From assembly GCF_900105165.1 (NCBI RefSeq), contig NZ_LT629740.1, positions 3,348,001 to 3,412,000 of the forward strand: 64,000 nt of DNA, in the 5' to 3' direction. The first letter of the stretch is position 1; each line of letters opens with the position of its first letter. The notes beneath the pieces are model-generated. The model saw only the letters and a list, made by a program, of their open reading frames with translations, was not told where the DNA came from and searched no databases. The translations under genes and the position numbers were made by a program. This DNA comes from Mucilaginibacter mallensis. GTDB lineage: Bacteria; Bacteroidota; Bacteroidia; Sphingobacteriales; Sphingobacteriaceae. Below are positions 35,550 to 44,200 of the stretch, in pieces.

Positions 35550-37286
35550 ATGCAGGATTTAGACCCAACCATTCTCCAAAAGGTAAATTCATGGCTTCAA
35601 GGAAGTTATGACGATGATGTTAAGCAACAAATTCAGAGTTTACTTGATGAGAAAGCCTACACTGAGCTAACTGATTCATTTTATCGTGATCTTGAATTTG
35701 GAACTGGCGGACTACGCGGAACAATGGGTCCGGGTTCAAACCGTATAAATAAATATACCATTGGTGCTGCCACACAAGGCCTGGCAAACTACCTGAAGAA
35801 GAAATACCCGGGCGAAAAAGTTAAAGTTGCCATAGCGCACGACAGCCGTAACAATGCTGATCTTTTCTCGACCATTACTGCTGAAGTATTTTCGGCAAAT
35901 GATATACATGTTTACTATTTCAATGCCTTACGCCCTACTCCTGAGCTATCATTCGCGGTACGCCATTTTGGATGTAAAAGTGGTGTAATGCTAACTGCTT
36001 CACATAATCCAAAGGAGTATAACGGCTACAAAGCTTACGGAGCCGATGGCGGTCAGTTTGTATCACCTGATGATAAGGCTGTTATGGATGAAGTAGCAGC
36101 GATCAGCAGTGTTGATGAAATTAAATTCAATCGTATTGATGCCAATATTGAAGAAATAGGCAAGGAAGTAGATGAACTGTATTTAAGCGAGATAACCAAG
36201 CTTTCAGTTTCACCAGAAGCTATACAGCGCCAAAAGGACCTGAAAATTGTTTACTCCCCTATCCACGGAACGGGTATTACTTTAGTGCCGCAGGCATTGG
36301 AACGTTTCGGCTTTGAGAATGTGATCCTGGTTGAAGAACAGATCACCCCTGATGGCAATTTCCCTACGGTGATATATCCTAACCCCGAAGAAAAAGAAGC
36401 TTTAACACTGGCCCTTAAAAAGGCCAAGGAAGTGGATGCCGATCTGGTATTGGCAACCGACCCAGATGCTGACCGTGTAGGTATAGCCGTAAAAAATACT
36501 GATAACGAGTTTATACTGCTTAATGGCAATCAAACCGGCGCCATGCTTATCAATTATTTATTGAGCGCATGGGAAGAAAAAGGCAAGCTTACCGGTAAGG
36601 AATACATTGTTAAAACCATTGTAACCACCAACCTTATTGAGCAGATAGCCAAAGCCAAAAATGTCACCTATTACAACACCTTAACAGGCTTTAAATACAT
36701 TGGCGAACTGATGACCAAATTTCAAGGTAAACAAACCTTTATAGGCGGCGGTGAAGAAAGCTATGGCTACCTGATAGGTGAACTGGTAAGGGATAAGGAC
36801 GCGGTAGTTTCGAGCGCGTTTATTGCGGAAATGACTGCTTATTATAAGGACAAAGGCAGCAGCTTATTTGAGGCATTGCTTGATACCTATGTACAGTACG
36901 GTTTTTATAAAGAAAAACTTATCTCCCTTACCAAAAAAGGCAAAACAGGCGCCGAAGAGATCAAAGCGATGATGGAAACTTACAGAACCAATCCACCGGC
37001 AACGCTGGGCGGCTCAAAAGTGATCACGCTTAAAGATTATGAGAAAGGTATTGAAACCGACCTGACCAGCAATACAACCCAGCCTCTGGAATTCCCTGCA
37101 TCTGATGTATTGCAGTTTATAACTGAAGATGGCAGCATTATCTCTGCCCGCCCATCAGGTACAGAGCCTAAGATCAAATTCTATTGCAGCGTTAACGGCA
37201 AACTGACCGATACCGCGGCTTATGCTGAAACTGATAAACAGCTTGACGAGAAGATCTCAGCTATTATGAAGGATCTCGGCGTATAA
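35550..37286 (+). CDS. Phospho-sugar mutase (phosphoglucomutase/phosphomannomutase)
   Basis: Interconverts hexose 1- and 6-phosphates, supplying sugar-1-phosphates for nucleotide sugars such as those needed by the polysaccharide locus. The 578-residue alpha-D-phosphohexomutase shows FGTGGLRGTMGPGSNRINKYT, the phosphoserine loop VMLTASHNPKEYNGYKAYG, the Mg site LATDPDADRVGIAV, the sugar-binding GGGEESYGYLIG and the phosphate-binding ISARPSGTEPKIKFYC. This longer form is the PgcA/PGM2-like type. Glucose versus mannose preference cannot be told by eye. A strong shared terminator follows. Confidence 0.93.
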   Translation: MQDLDPTILQKVNSWLQGSYDDDVKQQIQSLLDEKAYTELTDSFYRDLEFGTGGLRGTMGPGSNRINKYTIGAATQGLANYLKKKYPGEKVKVAIAHDSRNNADLFSTITAEVFSANDIHVYYFNALRPTPELSFAVRHFGCKSGVMLTASHNPKEYNGYKAYGADGGQFVSPDDKAVMDEVAAISSVDEIKFNRIDANIEEIGKEVDELYLSEITKLSVSPEAIQRQKDLKIVYSPIHGTGITLVPQALERFGFENVILVEEQITPDGNFPTVIYPNPEEKEALTLALKKAKEVDADLVLATDPDADRVGIAVKNTDNEFILLNGNQTGAMLINYLLSAWEEKGKLTGKEYIVKTIVTTNLIEQIAKAKNVTYYNTLTGFKYIGELMTKFQGKQTFIGGGEESYGYLIGELVRDKDAVVSSAFIAEMTAYYKDKGSSLFEALLDTYVQYGFYKEKLISLTKKGKTGAEEIKAMMETYRTNPPATLGGSKVITLKDYEKGIETDLTSNTTQPLEFPASDVLQFITEDGSIISARPSGTEPKIKFYCSVNGKLTDTAAYAETDKQLDEKISAIMKDLGV

Positions 37287-37301
37287 GTTCATATTATTAT
37301 T

Positions 37302-37342
37302 AAACAATAAATCCCGGTGCAATACACCGGGATTTATTGTTT
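37302..37342. terminator. Bidirectional terminator between convergent genes
   Basis: A perfect 18-bp stem: AAACAATAAATCCCGGTG (37302-37319) with its complement at 37325-37342 around CAATA. The A/T-rich ends give a T tract on either strand, so it can end both the mutase and the peroxidase transcripts. Confidence 0.9.
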
Positions 37343-37373
37343 AGGCCTTATCTGTCTGAATAAACTGATACAC

Positions 37374-39170
37374 CTACATCTTCTTACTATCTAAACTCTT
37401 AATGAATGCCACCAGTTCACCACATTCCTTAGGACTAAGGTTTAGTTTATCTGCTGCCAGGGTTTGATTATCAACCTTTAAACCCATGCCTGCACCACCG
37501 CCTTTGTTATAAAAATCAACTACCTGCTCTAAGGTAGTAAATACGCCATTGTGCATATACGGCGCTGTTTGGGCCGCATTACGAACGGTTGTTATTTTAA
37601 ACGAATGCTTATAATCATCAATCCTCACTAAATTATACCGCCCCATATCGGTATCTACCTCCATGCTCTTCGCATACCGCGGCACACCAATAACCTCCGA
37701 TTCTATCCTTATGAATTTAGGGGGCAGCGTACCGTTAAATAATGGCATATAATGGCAGGTAGCACATTTAGCCTTGCCCATAAACAGGTTAAAGCCATTT
37801 ATTTCACTTTGGTTCATCGCCGCCTTATTACCTCGCATATACTCATCAAAACGACTGGTAAGCATCACCAGGCTACGGATATATGAACCGATGGCGTTGC
37901 TAACCTCATATGCCGGTATACCAGCCGTATCTATCTTCGGGAACGCATCATGAAACAGCTTCATATATTCTTTATCTTTATATAACAATGCCGTTGCCTG
38001 TTTTATAGAACCATGCATTTCCTGCTTATTTGCCACTACGTCCAGCACCTGATCTTCCAACATAGCTGCCCTCAGATCATAAAATTGTGCCGGTTGCAAG
38101 GCTGCATTTATTAGTGTTGGTGTATTTCTGCGGAGCAATACAGTGCTGTTTATCACTGTATTTTTTGTAAAGCCATCAGTAAATGCTTTTTCAGGCTGAT
38201 GGCACGACTGACAGCTCCTGGTATGTGTACCCGATAAAATTGGATCAGCAAAAAGCCTTTTACCTAACGCTACCTTTTTATCAGTAATAAAAAAAGATGG
38301 ATCAGTTGAATAAGCATTTACATTATAGGCATTGATATCAAACAATGTTTTGGCATCCTGGTTCAACAAGCGGTTGTACCTTATAACCGGGATCTTTAAT
38401 GCAACAATCAGATTGGCTATGCTGATACTTGCAGGGTTACCATAATCTGCAATAAATACTGCCCGGTTAAATGAGTTGAAATTGTTGTTCTTTCTTAAAT
38501 AATTTGTGGCAGCAGTTAATTGTTCAATAAGCTTTGTGTCGCTCCCATTAGTGTAATAGGTTAATATTTTTGTAATACTTTCCAGGCTCGTGGCCGATTC
38601 CATTAAGCTATTCTGCAATAAAGGATTATCAAAATCAGTTATTCCCAATGCCTGCACCCTGAAGATCTGTTGCCTCGTGGCATCAAATATCTGCCAGTTC
38701 AGTATATCAACATTACCAAAATAAACTTTGTACTTTGTTATATTGTCATCAAGCTTTTTAAGCTCGGTTATTAACTCCTTGCTTTTTGTTTTGTCATATT
38801 TGGGATATAAATAATTTTCGATAACCTGCAGCCCTGCCGGGTTAAATGTGGTGCCATCTATTTCCACTTCCTTTACAGGCGGCCCGTTTATAAACCGGGT
38901 GGCTATGGGTTGATAATATTCAGCAGCCCATTCAAATCTCTTATATGCTAACCTGGTATCACGAAATAATTGCTGTAATTGCTTTTCGTTAATATCCTTA
39001 CTTTCCGCAGCGGCAAGCAATTGGTTTTTCAGATTAGTAAAACTGTCAATTTGTACCAATAAATTTTGCTCGATAGCTTTTTCAGACGATACTTTTCCTG
39101 CTCTTAATGAGAAAAAAGCAGCAACGGCAACAACAACTATCAGTATCGATATTAATAAGATCTTCTTCAA
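37374..39170 (-). CDS. Imelysin-like/di-heme cytochrome c peroxidase (MauG/CcpA) fusion
   Basis: A 598-residue exported protein. An N-terminal membrane or signal helix (1-25) is followed by about 230 helical residues resembling imelysin-type domains (NPAGLQVIENYLYP; ITKYKVYFGNVDILNW), then a di-heme peroxidase domain with two CxxCH sites: RSCQSCHQPEKAFTDG (about residue 325) and AKCATCHYMPLFNG (about residue 475). FADPILSGTHT and YMHNGVFTTLEQVVDFYNKG are typical of bacterial CcpA/MauG proteins. It likely detoxifies peroxide or oxidises a partner in the periplasm. The imelysin-like part suggests metal or heme handling, which is inference. Confidence 0.85.
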   Translation of the reverse strand: MKKILLISILIVVVAVAAFFSLRAGKVSSEKAIEQNLLVQIDSFTNLKNQLLAAAESKDINEKQLQQLFRDTRLAYKRFEWAAEYYQPIATRFINGPPVKEVEIDGTTFNPAGLQVIENYLYPKYDKTKSKELITELKKLDDNITKYKVYFGNVDILNWQIFDATRQQIFRVQALGITDFDNPLLQNSLMESATSLESITKILTYYTNGSDTKLIEQLTAATNYLRKNNNFNSFNRAVFIADYGNPASISIANLIVALKIPVIRYNRLLNQDAKTLFDINAYNVNAYSTDPSFFITDKKVALGKRLFADPILSGTHTRSCQSCHQPEKAFTDGFTKNTVINSTVLLRRNTPTLINAALQPAQFYDLRAAMLEDQVLDVVANKQEMHGSIKQATALLYKDKEYMKLFHDAFPKIDTAGIPAYEVSNAIGSYIRSLVMLTSRFDEYMRGNKAAMNQSEINGFNLFMGKAKCATCHYMPLFNGTLPPKFIRIESEVIGVPRYAKSMEVDTDMGRYNLVRIDDYKHSFKITTVRNAAQTAPYMHNGVFTTLEQVVDFYNKGGGAGMGLKVDNQTLAADKLNLSPKECGELVAFIKSLDSKKM

Positions 39171-39219
39171 TATTGCAAAAATTTGGACTATTTTTACGGT
39201 AGTATCATAAATAATGAAA

Positions 39220-39238
39220 GAGCGGTCAATAGCCGCTC
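39220..39238 (-). terminator. Weak hairpin after the phosphoesterase gene
   Basis: GAGCGG (39220-39225) pairs with CCGCTC (39233-39238) around a 7-nt loop. On the minus strand it is followed by TTTCATTATTT, 48 bp after the stop of the gene at 39287. A plausible but short terminator. Confidence 0.5.
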
Positions 39239-39286
39239 CCCCGTTATTTATGTTTATAGATGGTTACGCAGATCTATATTATTCTA

Positions 39287-40684
39287 TTAAAAATTAAACG
39301 CGTTTGTAAGCGGTGTAGCATTTTGATCACGTGTTGCAAGTGGTGTAAGGCCCCATCTTTTTTCGATAAATGAAAGGATACTTACAGTTTCATATTGGGT
39401 ATGATCCACATAACCTTGTTTTGCAAACGGAGAGATGATGATAGCCGGAACGCGTGTACCTGGGCCCCATTTCTTGTCGATAACCGGAGGAGCTACGTGA
39501 TCCCAGAAACCACCGTTCTCATCATAAGTGATAATGATAACTACGTCTTTACCATTCGGGCCGTTAAGTATGTCATTTACCAATTGAACCGCATGAGTTT
39601 CACCTAATGATACATCAGAATAACCCGGGTGCTCATTATAAGTACCCAATGGTTTTACAAATGATACTGCAGGCAATGTACCGGCCTGGGCAGCAGCTAT
39701 AAATTCGGTTTCATCTTTTAAGTGATCTTTTTTGGCCTGGGTTCCATCTGCATAATTTTTGTAGTAGATGAACGGCTGGTGGTGAAACTGGAAGTTTGGA
39801 TCAGGGTTACCTGCCAGTGCATTATCCCAGCCACCTGAGTACCAGGCCCATGATATGCTCTTAGCGCTTAACCTATCACCAATAGTTGGGTTAGTTTGGT
39901 TAGGAACCAGGTTTGCAGTAGCCACGCTTGCCGGGTGAGGCGCGTTAACTGAATAGCTGGTATTAACAACAAACCCATCAGGTGTAACCTGGCCATCACT
40001 TATTACAGCACCAGTTGTTGAGTTAACTACTGCAGTAATACCGGTAGGCGCATTAGGGAAAGTTGGGCTTGCCGAAGCAATTAACCATTGGTGGTTTAAG
40101 AATGAACCGCCGAAAGCGCTGTGATAAAAGTTATCGCACAAAGTATATTTTTGAGCTAAAGCTAATAACGGCAATAAGCTGGTTTTATAATAACCTTGCG
40201 ATAAACCTGCAGAGTTGCTGTTATATAAGGCATATTTATCCATTTTACCACCATCAATCTGCATTTGCTCCTGGTAGTAACGGTGCAACACATCCTGTGT
40301 AATAACATCATTAGCTACGTATTGATCAATATTAAAAATTGCATTTGGCAAATTTGTCGGGAATACAGGCGTGCCCGGTATAGGAGGCAGTGTAGTATAA
40401 GCTTTACCAGTAGCATCAACCTGTATAGAATTAGCCGGTGTTGCATTTGATATGCCATTGGCTCCTGAAAACTCACCATATAGGTTATCAAAGCTGTGGT
40501 TTTCCATATAGATAACCACTACGTGATTTACCTGGTTTATACCTGTTGCTGTTGGCTTAACAGTGCTGGATTTATGACAGCTAAAAAAAGATAAGCTCAA
40601 AAACAAAACACTAAGGCTGCCAGTTGCCAGTTGTTTAGTATTTAGTTGAAAGCTGCTTTTAAAGGGATTGTACTTATTTTTCAT
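39287..40684 (-). CDS. AcpA/phospholipase C-type phosphoesterase, lipoprotein
   Basis: A phosphoesterase of the alkaline-phosphatase superfamily (AcpA/PLC group), acting outside the cytoplasm. From ATG 40684 it has 465 residues; the signal ends with a lipobox-like LSFFSC, so it is probably a lipoprotein. The metal-site motif HVVVIYMENHSFDNLYGEF is near residue 55; later motifs are GSFLNHQWLIA, FVKPLGTYNEHPGYSD, IITYDENGGFWDHVAPP and GTRVPAIIISPFAK. The frame is open a further 11 codons upstream, without signal-peptide character. Whether it prefers phosphomonoesters or phospholipids is not determined. Confidence 0.88.
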   Translation of the reverse strand: MKNKYNPFKSSFQLNTKQLATGSLSVLFLSLSFFSCHKSSTVKPTATGINQVNHVVVIYMENHSFDNLYGEFSGANGISNATPANSIQVDATGKAYTTLPPIPGTPVFPTNLPNAIFNIDQYVANDVITQDVLHRYYQEQMQIDGGKMDKYALYNSNSAGLSQGYYKTSLLPLLALAQKYTLCDNFYHSAFGGSFLNHQWLIASASPTFPNAPTGITAVVNSTTGAVISDGQVTPDGFVVNTSYSVNAPHPASVATANLVPNQTNPTIGDRLSAKSISWAWYSGGWDNALAGNPDPNFQFHHQPFIYYKNYADGTQAKKDHLKDETEFIAAAQAGTLPAVSFVKPLGTYNEHPGYSDVSLGETHAVQLVNDILNGPNGKDVVIIITYDENGGFWDHVAPPVIDKKWGPGTRVPAIIISPFAKQGYVDHTQYETVSILSFIEKRWGLTPLATRDQNATPLTNAFNF

Positions 40685-41295
40685 CGGTTTTGATTTATGA
40701 TATAAAAGTACAGGCATATCATAAACTGAATATTACCTTCCGGTAACCATCTTATTAATATTAAGCAATATTTTTCACCCTGTTATAATATAAGTTAATA
40801 ATACATTAACAATTTGATATTAATGAACAAATTCTGTTCTATACAAAACTCCACTAAAGCAATTAGGCTTCAGGCCAGATCCTTATCTGCTATTTACCTG
40901 TTTATTAATCAGATAGCACATTATCGATCATTAACATCTATTTACTAAAGATTAAAATCAAAATAAAATATTTTAAATAATAAGTATTTTCTTTCCTTAG
41001 CATACAAATTAATACCTATCCTCATAAAACCCTAATTTATTGGCTTAATTGGCCAAAAAGGCACATATTCGGCCTCCTCTTAAATACTATCATTTAATAA
41101 ATTACCCCCTATTTATAATAGTTGCTGCCATTTTATTTGATAGTTTTTTAATCTATACGAACATTTCTTAAAACTATTACGTACAAATATAAACCTAGAC
41201 TATATAATTAATGAATTTACATATACGGTCTGCATCGCTTTATGCTTTATTTAAAGGTCAAAAACTGATAGTCAGGCACTTAGTACTAAAAAGCT
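40685..41295. other. AT-rich intergenic region between divergent exported proteins
   Basis: About 610 bp separate the phosphoesterase (minus) and the Ig-repeat protein (plus). The sequence is strongly AT-rich, with scattered short inverted repeats such as TTGGCTTAATTGGCCAA near 41040. I find no coding frame, RNA gene or exact TAnnTTTG box for the downstream gene; AAGCTTTG next to the TTG start is the nearest approach. Confidence 0.6.
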
Positions 41296-44200
41296 TTGAT
41301 TGCACGATATTTTGTCAATACTCGTTTATTTTTTTTGCTGTTACTGCTTTTATCGGTTAAGGGATATAGCCAGTCATGCACATTAAAAGATAGTCTGTCA
41401 TCATCATCTCCTGATATCTGCTCAGGTAACGCTGTAATTTTAACGCCTACCCTTTCGGGCGGTACAGGGCCATATAATTACATATGGAGTACCGGCGAAA
41501 CAACTCAAACCATCAGCGTTAATAAGGCCGGAACTTATACTGTTTCAGTAACCGATAAAGCCACAAGCTGCCCCGCTGTTACAGCAAGTATATCAGTTGG
41601 CGTTTCCACAATGCCCAATGCCCCTACAGCCAGTAGTACTACTGTTTGTGAAAACAGTCCGGCAACGCTAAAAGCCACGGCCCCAGGCGGTACTTATCAG
41701 TGGTATGATGCTGCAACCGGCGGTAATTTTTTAGCTACTGGCGATACATTTACTACACCACCTATTACTACTGCCACTACTTATTATGTACAAACAACCC
41801 TATCAAATTGTACAAGTGCACGCACTGCCGTAACTGTTTATACAGCAGGCCGGCCAAGCGTTACAAATACATCAGTATGCTCGGGTAATGGGGCTACCAT
41901 AACAGCCAGCGGAGGCACTAATTATGTCTGGTATGATTCAGCTGCTGAAACCAATCAATTAGCCACCGGACCTACCTATACCACGCCGGCGATTACAAAA
42001 ACAACAACTTATTATGTGGTGGCAACTGTTAACGGATGTGTTAGTGCGCCTACAGCTGTAATTGTGTATATAAGTCCACCGCCGCCAACGCCAACATCAA
42101 GCAATGTTACTATATGCTCGGGTATGGCTGCAAGCTTACATGCCAATGCGGCGTCCGGAATCTTTGACTGGTTTGATGTGCCAACCGGCGGAACGTCATT
42201 AATTTCAAGTCCCGACTATACTACCCCCGCACTTACCGCTTCAACAACCTACTATGTGCAAACTTCAGCAAACGGTTGTGAAAGCGCGCGCACCCCTGTA
42301 ACAGTAACCGTAAACCCAATACCTCCGGCTCCTGCAGCGCAAACAAGCACTATTTGCTATGGAACCAGCACCAATTTAACAATTACTTCTGCAGCAGATG
42401 GCAGCACCTATCAGTGGTATGATGCTGCAACGGGCGGACGCTTATTAACAAGCGGCACAACTTACCAAACACCTGTTTTAGATAATACAACCACCTATTA
42501 TATTCAAAGCGTTAACGGAGGATGTATCAGTAGCCGTACGCCCGTACAAGTTATTGTAAATCCACCTGTAGCGGCTCCCTCAGCATCGGGGGCAATAGTT
42601 TGTTCAGGATCGGCAACTATACTAACTGCAACATCAACCGTAAAAGGAGGTATTTACCAGTGGTACAATGCACCAACAGGCGGTACATTATTGGTTACAG
42701 ACTCCACTTACACCACCCCGGCATTAACTGCTACCACCAAATATTATGTACAAACAGTTGTTGGCGATTGTACCAGCGCGCGAACCGCGGTTTCGGTAAC
42801 TGTGCTTCCACCGGTTGCTGCTCCTAAAGCTTCGGGTGCTACTATTTGCTCCGGGAATTATGCTATACTAACCGCATCCGGAGGATCGGGTAACTATGGT
42901 TGGTATGATAGCCCGGCAGGCGGCACTTTATTATCATCGGGCCAGGTATATGTTACGCCTGCGTTAACAGCCAACGCAACATATTATGTACAAACATCAA
43001 GCAATGGCTGTGAAAGTACACGCACTCCGGTTACCGTAACCATAACTCCGATTACACCATCGCCAACAGTAAGTGGTGCCACATCTGTTTGCGCGGGTTC
43101 AACTGCAACTGTTTCGGCCAGTACTACTGCAAGTGGCGGCATATTGTGGTATGATGCAGCTACCGGCGGCAATTTGCTGGGATCGGGCAATAACTACACT
43201 ACTCCCGCTCTAACCGAAACCACAACATATTATGCTGAAAGCAACTCAAGTACATGCCCCGGCGACAGAACGCCGGTAACCGTAACAGTAACACCAACTG
43301 CCGATGCACAATTTGAATATACTTATGGTACTTACGGCGGTACAGCCAGTAACCCAATTCCTGTAATTGCTGATCCCGCAGGCGGCACTTTTACGTCATC
43401 GCCAGCAGGCCTTGTTTTTGTAAGTAATACCACCGGCGAAGTAAATATTAAAGCAAGTAAAAAGGGCCAATACACTATAGTATTTACCACCAATGGCCCA
43501 TGCCCGGGTACTTCGAGTGTTGTTTTTGTAACTGATTCTATACCTAGTGGCAATTTTTATTATAATGGCCCATATTGCCAAAGCGGATCAAACCCTTACC
43601 CCACATTTGCAAGCAATTCAAGCGCAGGTACATTCAGTGCCTCTCCCAGTGGATTGGTTTTTGTAAACAAAACAACAGGACAAATAAATCTTAATGCCAG
43701 CAAACCAGGCACGTACACCGTAAGCAATACATTACTTTTATCCGACGGATCGCCGGAAGTAGCCACTGCCAATGTAACCATTGACCCTGTAGCCATGGTG
43801 AACGCAGGGCCGAACCAGAGCGTTCAAGCCGGACAACCCGTGAAACTGGCAGGAAGTATAAGCGGTGCCTCGGGTGCCATATGGTCTGGCGGTAAAGGCA
43901 CTTTCTCTCATCCTAACTTACTAAATGCGGTATATACCCCCGCAACGGGCGAAAGTGATGTAACACTTACCCTAACAACAACCAATTCTGCGGGCGTTTG
44001 TGGACCCGTATCGGCAAAGGTTGAAATCTTTATTCATACGGTGCCAGTGGCCCCAACAGCCCCGGGAATCCCTGTCTGTATGGGTAGTAGCACAACACTA
44101 TCGGCATTGGCTCCCGGAGGTACTTATCGCTGGTATGATTCTGCCACCGGCGGTACTTTACTTTCAACCGGGCCCAATTATATAACCCCACCGCTTACAG

